Assembly: GCF_049801095.1 (NCBI RefSeq)
Contig: NZ_JBNAGH010000003.1
Span: 62,001-126,000, forward strand
Length of the DNA stretch: 64,000 nt
DNA from: Dinoroseobacter sp049801095
Lineage (GTDB): Bacteria > Pseudomonadota > Alphaproteobacteria > Rhodobacterales > Rhodobacteraceae
Reading direction: 5' to 3'
The notes below the pieces were generated by a model, which ran no database searches, was not told the DNA's origin, and worked only from the letters and a program-made list of their open reading frames with translations. Every line of letters starts with the position of its first letter. Position 1 is the stretch's first letter. The position numbers and the translations under genes are program-made. Below are positions 8,408-16,775 of the stretch, piece after piece.

Positions 8408-8899
8408 TCACTCCCGCTGGAACCGCATGAGTACATCCTGCTCGGCAAACTCGACCTCCGGGTCCTCCCTGAGCCGACGCACGACCAGCTCCAGACGGTC
8501 CGCAGGCGACACCGGCGACACCGTCAACGCAGAAGGCCGCAGCTTGCTGCGCGACACCAGTGCAAGGCCACGATGGTCGAGCCACGCCCCGAGATCGGCC
8601 TCCGCCAACCCTTTCCCGAAAAGCAGGTTGATATGCCCTGTGGGCAGCAGCCTATGGCCCTCATTGTCCTCCAGCACCGGGAAAATCCGGCAGGTCTCGC
8701 CTGCCGCCTGCCGCAGCCGTTCCACCGCGACCTCCTCAGGGGCCTCGGCATCCTTGCTGCGGGCGAGATAGGCGCTGGAGAGATCTGGAACCCGCTCCAC
8801 CACGAAATCCTCCGACGGAAAGAGCTGCCGCTCGGCTGCGTCATCGGCCTCGAAATAGACGAGGAATTCGCCCTGAACCGGTTTGCGCTGCGCGTCCAT
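8408..8899 (-). CDS. Stand-alone subtilase prodomain-like protein
   Basis: A 163-residue protein without signal peptide or membrane segment. The C-terminal half (from about GHINLLFGKG to VEFAEQDV) has the look of a subtilisin/fervidolysin propeptide: alternating strands, a charged helix, then the hallmark pattern of a helix followed by DPxVEFAExD. It is the second gene of a two-gene operon behind the subtilase. The ATG at 8899 is chosen because GGAGGAG lies 9 nt upstream; an ATG at 8917 has no such site. It may act as a trans chaperone or inhibitor of the protease. That role is inference. Confidence 0.6.
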   Translation of the reverse strand: MDAQRKPVQGEFLVYFEADDAAERQLFPSEDFVVERVPDLSSAYLARSKDAEAPEEVAVERLRQAAGETCRIFPVLEDNEGHRLLPTGHINLLFGKGLAEADLGAWLDHRGLALVSRSKLRPSALTVSPVSPADRLELVVRRLREDPEVEFAEQDVLMRFQRE

Positions 8900-8952
8900 T
8901 GAACCGAACTCCTCCATTACCCGTTCCGTGTGGGTCTCTGATACATGGCGCG

Positions 8953-10539
8953 TCAGGCCTGCATCGCGGCAGCCACGGCCGCGCCCGCATTGATGCGCCC
9001 ATAGCCATAGGCAGGGCTGTGCGGCGGCGCGCCCGTATAGCCCGTGCCGATCGGATCCGCGGTGTCCCGGAGGATCGCTTTGACTTGATCGACTGTCAAA
9101 TGACTGGCCACCGACAGCATGAGTGCCGCCACCCCGGCCACGAGCGGCGTGGCCGAGGACGTGCCCCCGAAATCATTGGTGTGAAACCCGTCCGTGCCGC
9201 CATCCGCATGGGCGCCCAGATTGAAGCCGCGACGGTTGTAGCTGACATCCGTGGTCATGATCCCGCGCTGCCCACCGCTCGACGGGGCGGTCACCCAGAC
9301 CTCGGGGCCCTGATTGGAATAGCCCGCGATCCGCGCCTGATCGGTCGTGGCGCCCACGGCGATGGTGCTCTCATCCGCCGCCGGATAGGCGACGCTGTGG
9401 CTGAACGAATTGCCCGTCGCAAAGAAGGAGGGTGTGCCGAGCACGCCGCGCTTCAACTCCGCCGAACCGCCTGCTGCATGGCGCAAGGCCTGGTTGATCA
9501 GCGCGCTGTCCGGGCCGCTCCAGGAGCAGGACAGGATATCGGCAAAGAGCGCCGCATAGGTGATCGCATCGGCCACGCGGCTCTCGGCCGCAAGAAAGTC
9601 CGCGTGGAAGATCTTTACCGGCAGGATGCTGCAGAACGGGGCCGCGCCGAACACCTTGCTCAGCCGCCCTGTGGAGGCAATCACCCCGGCACAGGGCGTG
9701 CCGTGAATGTCGTTACCCGGCATCTGGTCATAGGGATGTCGAAAGAGCTTCGGGCGCGGATTGTAATGCTCCGGATCGTCATTGTCGGCGATGTAGAAGT
9801 CCCGCCCGTTCACATCCCGGGGCTCGTCCGGATCCGGGCGGCGCAGGATGTTCTCACGCAGGTTGGGATGCTCCACATCAACGCCATCATCGAGCACGGC
9901 AACGACCACCTGTGGCGCCCCTTGGGTCATCTGCCAGGCGGCGCGAATATCCACATCGGCCGCCGGATCATGGCTCTGACCCGACTGGTGGTTGAGATGC
10001 CATTGGAAGCGTGAGGGCACCGGAGCCGCACGGCGCGGAAACTCCGACACGAAATTCGGCGAGGCGGTTTCCACTTCCTCCAACTGCATCAGGTCATTCG
10101 AAACCTCGACCGTCTTCTGCGCCATGGTGCTGCGCTTGGGATCTGTCACCACGAAACGATTGGGGTTGAAGCCGGACCGCCGGCGTACCTCAAGGCCGTA
10201 TTTCTCCAGAATGGCCTTGCGGGTCGCAGCCTCGGCGCCTTCGGTGAACTCGACCACGATCTCCTTGTAGACCACCCGGAGCAATTGGCTGTCCCTCTCC
10301 CGGAACAGGGCGGGCCGCACCCGGTCGGCGGCGGCTCTGGCCTCGCTGCCCTCCTCGACGAGGCGACGGCCATGGGGCATCTCGAAATGGGAATGGGCGG
10401 CGTTGTTGATCAGCTCGCTCAGGCGCGCGGAATCCTCTCCGACGCTCACCCCGAACTCGCGCCCATGGCGCCCGGTCCCGCCCACATCGTCAAGCTCTTC
10501 GAGATCGACGGCCTTCTCCTTGGTGACGTTCAGTCTCAT
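8953..10539 (-). CDS. S8 family serine peptidase (subtilase) without signal peptide
   Basis: A 528-residue protein. The N-terminal region (1-80) is acidic and unmatched. A prodomain-like segment spans about 88-168, ending in an ASPNFVSEFP linker. The subtilase domain follows, with catalytic D217 (VLDDGVD), H279 (DIHGTP), oxyanion N377 (FFATGN) and S461 (GGTSSATP). It should be an active endopeptidase. The absence of a Sec or Tat signal suggests cytoplasmic action or non-classical export. The ATG at 10539 has GGAGA upstream. A stand-alone prodomain-like gene follows 53 bp later. Targets are unknown. Confidence 0.88.
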   Translation of the reverse strand: MRLNVTKEKAVDLEELDDVGGTGRHGREFGVSVGEDSARLSELINNAAHSHFEMPHGRRLVEEGSEARAAADRVRPALFRERDSQLLRVVYKEIVVEFTEGAEAATRKAILEKYGLEVRRRSGFNPNRFVVTDPKRSTMAQKTVEVSNDLMQLEEVETASPNFVSEFPRRAAPVPSRFQWHLNHQSGQSHDPAADVDIRAAWQMTQGAPQVVVAVLDDGVDVEHPNLRENILRRPDPDEPRDVNGRDFYIADNDDPEHYNPRPKLFRHPYDQMPGNDIHGTPCAGVIASTGRLSKVFGAAPFCSILPVKIFHADFLAAESRVADAITYAALFADILSCSWSGPDSALINQALRHAAGGSAELKRGVLGTPSFFATGNSFSHSVAYPAADESTIAVGATTDQARIAGYSNQGPEVWVTAPSSGGQRGIMTTDVSYNRRGFNLGAHADGGTDGFHTNDFGGTSSATPLVAGVAALMLSVASHLTVDQVKAILRDTADPIGTGYTGAPPHSPAYGYGRINAGAAVAAAMQA

Positions 10540-10650
10540 GGGTGTCTCCAATGCATAAATCAATGGCGCAATAGAAGAACGCGGGCGCGCGCATCGCAAG
10601 CGTTTCGTGCCCGAGCGGAGTCTTTGGGCGAAGGATCGGCGGGCGGTCGG

Positions 10651-10685
10651 CGCTGCGCTGCGCGGCGCGGCGCGGCGCGGCGCGG
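10651..10685. repeat. Pentanucleotide tandem repeat upstream of the subtilase gene
   Basis: Seven consecutive 5-bp units: two CGCTG followed by five CGCGG. They lie 112-146 bp before the subtilase ATG, downstream of the oxyR stop, in the interval that must hold the subtilase promoter. Short tandem units can change copy number by slippage. A regulatory effect is inference. Confidence 0.85.
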
Positions 10686-10736
10686 ATGATCCGTGGGGTG
10701 CTTGTGCGCAACCACCCTGGCCCGCGACGCAATTGC

Positions 10737-11645
10737 CTATAGCGTCTTGCTCAACTGCGCCTGCCCCACCTGACGGACCACCGCGCCGAGCCCCATGAGC
10801 TGCTTTTCCAGCGGATTGGTCTTGCGCCAGATCATGCCGATGGTGCGTGTCGGGCGGTCCTTTTCAAACCGGTCCACGGCGACCGTTGTGCCCTGGGTTT
10901 CCAGCCGCAAGGCCATTTGCGGGATCAGGGTCAGCCCGAGCCCCGCATCCACCATCTGGACCAGGGTCGAGAGGGAGGACCCCTCCATCAACAACGTCGG
11001 CGCGCTTTTCCGGAAATCGCAGAAGGACAAGGCCTGATCGCGGAAGCAATGCCCCTCCTCCAGCAGCAGGAGCTTCATGTTCTGCAACCGGTGCGGCTCC
11101 GGCACAGGCTTTGACGCATCCTTCTGGTTCCGGACGAGCACGAATTCTTCGTCAAAGAGCGCAAACTCCCGAAGAGCCGGTTCTGAGACAGGCAGGGCCG
11201 CGACGATGAAATCCAGCCGCGACTGCAGAAGATCCTCCAGCAGCGATTGGGTGATCGATTCCCGCGGATGCAGCTCGAGATCGGGGAATTTCTCGGAGAG
11301 CGCGCTGATGATCTTGGGCAAAAGATACGGCGCGACGGTCGGAATGATCCCCATCTTCAATGTCCCCGACAGGGGCCCGTCAGAGAGACGCGCGAGCTCG
11401 GACATCTCTTCCACATCCGTGAGCACCTTGCGGGCGCGCACCAGAAACTCCTCGCCCAGCGTGGTCAGCCGGATCTGCCGCGCCGTGCGCTCCACCAGGG
11501 GCGCGCCCAACATCGATTCGAGTTCCTTGATCTGGGCCGACAAGGCGGGCTGCGAGATGGAGCAGGCTTCCGCCGCGCGCCCGAAATGTCCAAGACGCGC
11601 CAGAGCGTCGAAGTACCTGAAATGCTTGAGCGTGAAGTTGATCAT
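10737..11645 (-). CDS. oxyR: LysR-type peroxide sensor OxyR
   Basis: A 302-residue LysR regulator with an N-terminal helix-turn-helix (about 18-60, ACSISQPALSAQIKELE). The effector domain holds the OxyR redox pair C200 and C209 in the motif GHCFRDQALSFC, which forms the peroxide-induced disulfide. It is divergent from katG across a 104-bp promoter region, the standard arrangement for OxyR control of catalase-peroxidase in alphaproteobacteria. The product should activate katG under hydrogen peroxide and may control its own expression. Confidence 0.95.
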   Translation of the reverse strand: MINFTLKHFRYFDALARLGHFGRAAEACSISQPALSAQIKELESMLGAPLVERTARQIRLTTLGEEFLVRARKVLTDVEEMSELARLSDGPLSGTLKMGIIPTVAPYLLPKIISALSEKFPDLELHPRESITQSLLEDLLQSRLDFIVAALPVSEPALREFALFDEEFVLVRNQKDASKPVPEPHRLQNMKLLLLEEGHCFRDQALSFCDFRKSAPTLLMEGSSLSTLVQMVDAGLGLTLIPQMALRLETQGTTVAVDRFEKDRPTRTIGMIWRKTNPLEKQLMGLGAVVRQVGQAQLSKTL

Positions 11646-11690
11646 AGGCTGTAGTTATCAGAACCAAAATTATTTCCAATTGGAAACTAT
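11644..11690. promoter_or_regulatory. Candidate OxyR-binding region between oxyR and katG
   Basis: An ATAG-N7-TTAT element (11644-11658) resembles one OxyR half-site (ATAG-N7-CTAT) and overlaps the oxyR start. A perfect 14-bp palindrome, TTTCCAATTGGAAA (11673-11686), follows and contains the LysR T-N11-A pattern; it is trailed by CTAT. Both lie in the only intergenic space of the divergent pair. Confidence 0.55.
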
Positions 11691-11749
11691 GGAAACGCAA
11701 GGTTAGGTCAGAGCCATAAGGTTAACCGAGACAATTCCAGGAGAGACCT

Positions 11750-13927
11750 ATGGACGGTAACAGAATGCCAGGCCTCGGCGGCTGCCCCGTGAACCACGGT
11801 GGCAACACGTCGATGGAAAAGCCGGTGACGAAGTGGTGGCCCAACGCCCTCAACCTCGACATCCTGCACCAGCACGGGGCCCGGACCAATCCGATGGACC
11901 CGGACTACAACCATCGTGACGCCGTCAAAGGCCTCGATCACGCGGCGGTCAAGGCCGACGTCAAAGCCCTGATGACCGAGAGCCAGGACTGGTGGCCTGC
12001 GGATTGGGGTCACTATGGCGGCCTGATGATCCGTCTGGCATGGCACTCCGCCGGCTCCTACCGGATGCAGGACGGCCGCGGCGGCGCAGGCTCGGGCAAT
12101 ATCCGCTTCGCGCCCCTGAACTCCTGGCCGGACAATGCGAGCCTCGACAAGGCGCGTCGTCTGCTCTGGCCGGTGAAGAAGAAATACGGCAATGCCCTCT
12201 CCTGGGCCGACCTGATCATCCTCGCGGGCAACATGGCCTATGAATCCATGGGCTTCAAAACCTTCGGCTTCGGCTTTGGCCGCGAAGACATCTGGGGACC
12301 CGAGACGGATGTGTATTGGGGCTCCGAAGGGGAATGGCTGGCCAAATCCGAGAACCGCTATAGCGATATCGACGAGGCCTCGACCCTCGAGAACCCGCTG
12401 GCGGCGGTCCATATGGGCCTGATCTACGTGAACCCCGAGGGGATCAACGGTCAGCCCAACCCGGCGCATACGGCGCTGCATGTGCGCGAGACCTTTGCGC
12501 GGATGGCCATGAATGATGAAGAGACCGCAGCGCTGACCTGCGGTGGTCACACGGTCGGCAAGGCTCATGGCGGTCTGGCAGGCGACAATATCGGCGTGGA
12601 GCCCGAGGCCGGTGGTCTCGAGAACCAGGGCTTTGGCTGGACGAACCCCGATCAGGGCGGCACTGCGACCAAGGCCTTCACCTCCGGGATCGAAGGCGCC
12701 TGGACCAAGAACCCGATCCAGTTCGACATGGGCTATTTCGACTACCTGTTCGGCTATGAGTGGGAGCTGAAGAAGTCCCCCGCAGGCGCCTGGCAGTGGG
12801 AACCCGTCGACATGCCGGACAGCGAAAAGCCGACGCTGGCGGGCGGCGAAGAGGGTCATGGCCGCGCCATGATGACCGATGCCGACATGGCCATGAAGGT
12901 CGACCCGATCTACAATGAGATCTGCCAGCGCTTCCGCGCAGATCCGGAGTATTTCAAGGACACCTTCGCCCGCGCCTGGTTCAAGCTGACCCACCGCGAT
13001 ATGGGCCCCCGCGCCAACTATTACGGCCCGGATGTGCCCTCCGAGGACCTGATCTGGCAGGATCCGATTCCGGCGGGCCCCACGGGCTACGACGTGGCAG
13101 CGCTGAAGGACAAGATCGCGAGCAGCGGGCTCACCTCCGCCGAGCTGATCGCCACCGCCTGGGACAGCGCGCGGACCTTCCGCGGCTCGGACAAGCGCGG
13201 CGGCGCCAATGGTGCACGGATCCGTCTGGCGCCGCAAAAGGACTGGGCCGGCAATGAGCCGGACCGTCTGGCCAAGGTGCTCGGCATCCTCGAGCCGATT
13301 GCAGCAGAGGCAGGCGCTTCGGTGGCCGATGTGATCGTTCTGGCGGGCAATGTCGGCCTCGAGCAGGCGATCAAGGCCGGTGGCCATGCGGTTGACGTGC
13401 CCTTCACCCCGGGCCGCGGCGATGCCACGGATGATCAGACCGATGCGGACAGCTTCGAGGTTCTGGAGCCCGTCGCCGATGGGTTCCGCAACTGGCAGAA
13501 GGACGACTATGCCGTCTCCGCCGAAGAGATGATGCTCGACCGGGCACAGCTCATGGGTCTGACGGCGGCGGATATGACCGTCCTGCTCGGAGGCCTGCGC
13601 GTTCTGGGAACCAACCACGCGGGCAACAAGTATGGCGTGTTCACGGACCGCGAAGGCGCGCTGACCACGGACTTCTTCGTCAACCTGACGGATATGGCCA
13701 ACAGCTGGCACGCGCTGGATGACGGCACCTATGAACTCCGCGACCGGGCCACGGGCGAGATCAAGTGGACCGCGACCAGCGCGGATCTGGTCTTCGGCTC
13801 CAACTCGGTGCTGCGCTCCTATGCGGAAGTCTACGCCCAGGACGACAATGCCGCGAAGTTCGCCAAGGACTTCGTGGCGGCCTGGACCAAGGTCATGAAC
13901 GCAGATCGCTTCGATCTGGTTGCCTAA
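11750..13927 (+). CDS. katG: Catalase-peroxidase
   Basis: A 725-residue bifunctional haem enzyme that removes hydrogen peroxide. The distal site RLAWHSAGSYR (R95, W98, H99) and the proximal GGHTVGKAHG motif (about residue 264) are intact. The second, haem-free half repeats the fold (about 430-725), as is normal for the family. The ATG at 11750 follows AGGAGA at a 5-nt distance. It is divergent from oxyR, followed directly by a strong terminator, and so monocistronic. Confidence 0.97.
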   Translation: MDGNRMPGLGGCPVNHGGNTSMEKPVTKWWPNALNLDILHQHGARTNPMDPDYNHRDAVKGLDHAAVKADVKALMTESQDWWPADWGHYGGLMIRLAWHSAGSYRMQDGRGGAGSGNIRFAPLNSWPDNASLDKARRLLWPVKKKYGNALSWADLIILAGNMAYESMGFKTFGFGFGREDIWGPETDVYWGSEGEWLAKSENRYSDIDEASTLENPLAAVHMGLIYVNPEGINGQPNPAHTALHVRETFARMAMNDEETAALTCGGHTVGKAHGGLAGDNIGVEPEAGGLENQGFGWTNPDQGGTATKAFTSGIEGAWTKNPIQFDMGYFDYLFGYEWELKKSPAGAWQWEPVDMPDSEKPTLAGGEEGHGRAMMTDADMAMKVDPIYNEICQRFRADPEYFKDTFARAWFKLTHRDMGPRANYYGPDVPSEDLIWQDPIPAGPTGYDVAALKDKIASSGLTSAELIATAWDSARTFRGSDKRGGANGARIRLAPQKDWAGNEPDRLAKVLGILEPIAAEAGASVADVIVLAGNVGLEQAIKAGGHAVDVPFTPGRGDATDDQTDADSFEVLEPVADGFRNWQKDDYAVSAEEMMLDRAQLMGLTAADMTVLLGGLRVLGTNHAGNKYGVFTDREGALTTDFFVNLTDMANSWHALDDGTYELRDRATGEIKWTATSADLVFGSNSVLRSYAEVYAQDDNAAKFAKDFVAAWTKVMNADRFDLVA

Positions 13928-13935
13928 AACAACCT

Positions 13936-13967
13936 ATGCCGGGCGGCCCAACGCCGTCCGGCATTTT
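13936..13967 (+). terminator. Rho-independent terminator of katG
   Basis: A 12-bp stem (13936-13947 with 13953-13964, one G-U pair) with the 5-nt loop CCAAC is followed by a short T-run. It begins 9 bp after the katG stop. Confidence 0.85.
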
Positions 13968-15176
13968 CCATCGCGTGTTTCACCAAATCACGCGCGCAGT
14001 GCTTCCAGCTGTGAATAGCAACCGCCTCGGCAACACAGGTTGCAGCGGAAAACGCGACACAACCAGAACGCCTGTCGGCTCTCGCTGCTCTGACGCAAAT
14101 CACATGGTGGTCGGGCAAACCCAGATGCTTGCCAACCGAATCTCACGTGAGCCGAGCGAAGGCCAAGAAGACTGAAGACACGGTCCAGAGGTCAGCGCGA
14201 ACCTTCTGCCTCCCCCGGACATTCAACAAACGCCTTGCACACCGAACCGCAAAACCCAGGTCGGTCTTCGATTTAACGATGGAATTGAGATCGGTCGAAA
14301 GTGGTACTGCTGGAGCACCTTCAAAACAAGCAGTCACAGATCCCGCCGAGCGCCCAGTAGGTCCAAGAAAGCCCCTGTAGTCTGTTGTTTGTGACAAATG
14401 GTGTTCCCGCTGGTGATCACGGCTTGCCAAGAGTGCGCTCGCCGCGAATGAGGCTGAGGTGAGGGTGTGCGGAACTCGGAGGAATCACCCCATGCAAGGC
14501 AAGTTGCGGATGCACCAGAACCCGAGATGCGTGGCCCAGACGAGGATCGGTACGGCCGGCAGCGCGCTGGCGATGTCAAACGGCTATACCGAATGGGCGG
14601 GGGCACTTCGCCCGGTCCATCCAAAGGAAACACAAACGCCCTCAAAAACGGCCTTCGCACACGCAAGGCCAAACAAACATGATAGGAACTGGCGTCACTC
14701 GAGCGCATGATGGCTAGGCTCTTCAAAGACCTTGAAGTTTAAGACTTGAGATCAGGATCCGTCGATCTCCGGTGGTAGGCGCAAGTCAACGTTCGAAGCG
14801 CGCGGAGGGAGCATGTTCGACCTCGTCTGTCTGACCAAAGTAGAGATAGCGCGTCTGCGGTTTCAATTTCCCAAATCCCACGGCAGTCCAAGCGCTCAAA
14901 TTCGACGGTCGGACACCATTCCCCAACAGAATTTCTGACGAGAACCACCACGCCAGAGCTTAAGACTCTTGCGATCTCCACGCGGCCGCCCAACACGGAA
15001 ACCCAACTAGACGACTCCAGATCACACCGGCCTCAAACGAAACAATTCGCGCGTTACAGGTGACCCTAACGTTTTGCTCCGCAATTCTAACGAATTCGTG
15101 GGGTGGCTTGTGCTGGTATGACCCCTTGGTGCACGTAACGCGACATCGCGCCTGCAACCAAGGAAGTGGATCAGCC
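13968..15176. other. Gene-poor interval between katG terminator and TPP-enzyme operon
   Basis: About 1.2 kb without a convincing intact gene. Open frames on both strands are short, overlap each other and show no domain. Codon use is less GC-biased than in the neighbours, as in decaying DNA. The only recognisable remnant is the small broken gene at 14467-14742. The last 100 bp must hold the promoter of the following operon; no clear hexamers stand out. Confidence 0.6.
14467..14742 (+). pseudogene. Decayed small gene with KGNTNALKNGLRTRKA motif
   Basis: The frame reads to a SKGNTNALKNGLRTRKA segment, close to the GNxNALKHG motif seen in small phage-related or hypothetical proteins. It then meets two consecutive stops (14680-14685). 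The same frame continues past them as a helical ELASLERMMARL stretch to a third stop at 14742. This is the pattern of a small helical protein broken by nonsense mutations. The family assignment is from memory of the motif only. Confidence 0.35.
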
Positions 15177-16775
15177 ATGCGTGCTGCAGATGTTGTCGCA
15201 AAACGTCTCTATGAACAGGGATGTCGCTGGGCCTTTGGGATGCCTGGGGGTGAGGTGCTCACCCTTTTGGATGCGCTGGACCGCGCGGGGATCACCTTCG
15301 TGATGTGCCGCCATGAAAATGCGGCTGGCTTTATGGCCGAGGCCACCTACCACCGGACAGGGGTCCCGGGGATCTTGCTGGCGACCGTCGGGCCCGGCGC
15401 GCTGAACGGCATAAACGTCGTGGAAAATGCGCGCCAGGACCGCGTGCCGCTGGTTGTCCTGACGGGCTGTGTCGATGCCGATGTGGCTCAGGTTTACACC
15501 CATCAAGTGCTGGATCAGCCGCAGGTCTTTCGTCCGATCACGAAGGCCAGCTTTACTCTGAACGCGGGCGCGGCCCATGTGATCATCGACAAGGCCCTTG
15601 GCATTGCCACCGAAGGCCGCCCCGGCCCAGTTCATATTGATGTGCCCATTTCGGTGGCGGAGGCAAAGGCAAGCGGCGAAGGCGTGCTGCGCCCTGAGGC
15701 CTTGCCCGCTGTGCCGACCGGACCTGCATTGGACATCGCGAAGACCGCGCTGGCCGAGGCCAAGCGCCCGCTGATCATCACCGGTCTTGACGTTCTGTCC
15801 GAAGAGGGCGCGGCGTGCGTGACCAAGGCTGCAGAGATGCTGCAGGCGCCGGTCATCACCAGCTACAAGGCAAAGGGGTTGATCCCGGAGGACCATCCGC
15901 TCGCGCTCGGTGGCGCAGGCCTGTCGCCGAAGGCAGACAAGGCCCTCTTGCCATTGATTGCCGAAGCGGACGTGATCTTGTGCATCGGCTATGATCCGAT
16001 TGAGATGCGGCAGGGCTGGACAAATCCGTGGGATCCGGCCGCCCAGGTGGTCATTGATGTCACGGCGGTCCCCAACACCCACTACATGCACCACGCGACG
16101 CACAACATCATCGGGGACCCGATTGAGACGGTGCGGGTGCTTTTGCCCCAGACGCCCTTGCCCGGCTGGGATAGCGACGCCGCAGAGAGGGCGCGCATCA
16201 CGCTGCGAGAGGGGTTTGCTCCGGCAGAGACTTGGGGGCCCGGTCAAGCCATCGCGATCTGCCAGGAGGTGTTGCCCGACGACACGCTGATCACCGCCGA
16301 CAGTGGCGCGCATCGGATTTTGCTGAGCCAGATGTGGACCTGTCGCTTTCCCCGCGCGCTGACGCAGTCTTCGGGGTTTTGCACGATGGGCTGCGCGGTG
16401 CCGCTGGCGATTGGCGCAAAGCTGGTCGAGCGGGATCGCACAGTGGTGTCCTTCTCCGGCGATGCCGGGTTCCTGATGGTGGTGGGCGAATTGGCGACCG
16501 CGGCGGAACAAGGGATTGCGCCGATCTTCGTGGTCTTTGTCGATGCGTCTCTGGCGTTGATCGAGTTGAAGCAACGCGGGCGGCAAATGAAGAATGTCGG
16601 CGTGGACTTTGATCGCCCGGACGTTGCTGCCGTGGGCAGAGCCTTTGGTGGCAATGGCGTCTCCGTGTCCGACGCAGAAGCGTTGCGCGCAGCGCTCCAC
16701 GCCGCCATCGAGGCCGACACCTTCTCCGTCATTGCGGTGGAAATCGACAAGAGAGCCTATGATGGCACATTCTGA
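15177..16775 (+). CDS. Thiamine-pyrophosphate enzyme, acetolactate-synthase-like
   Basis: A 532-residue protein with the three-domain TPP fold. The N-terminal Pyr domain has catalytic E47 (CRHENAAGFMAE), the central domain covers about 190-320, and the PP domain has GDAGF near residue 430. The usual GDG...NN metal motif is altered: a VDASLALIELKQ segment places Asp where Asn is usual. It is therefore probably not a biosynthetic acetolactate synthase, and no small regulatory subunit is nearby. The start ATG 15177 follows AAGGAAG. It overlaps the next CoA-transferase gene by 14 bp. A joint role in 2-oxo-acid or acyl-CoA metabolism is inference. Confidence 0.82.
   Translation: MRAADVVAKRLYEQGCRWAFGMPGGEVLTLLDALDRAGITFVMCRHENAAGFMAEATYHRTGVPGILLATVGPGALNGINVVENARQDRVPLVVLTGCVDADVAQVYTHQVLDQPQVFRPITKASFTLNAGAAHVIIDKALGIATEGRPGPVHIDVPISVAEAKASGEGVLRPEALPAVPTGPALDIAKTALAEAKRPLIITGLDVLSEEGAACVTKAAEMLQAPVITSYKAKGLIPEDHPLALGGAGLSPKADKALLPLIAEADVILCIGYDPIEMRQGWTNPWDPAAQVVIDVTAVPNTHYMHHATHNIIGDPIETVRVLLPQTPLPGWDSDAAERARITLREGFAPAETWGPGQAIAICQEVLPDDTLITADSGAHRILLSQMWTCRFPRALTQSSGFCTMGCAVPLAIGAKLVERDRTVVSFSGDAGFLMVVGELATAAEQGIAPIFVVFVDASLALIELKQRGRQMKNVGVDFDRPDVAAVGRAFGGNGVSVSDAEALRAALHAAIEADTFSVIAVEIDKRAYDGTF

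Noticed and set aside
11708..13711. A 667-codon minus-strand frame opposite katG
   Set aside because: It is the mirror of a textbook katG; it has no start context and no domain.
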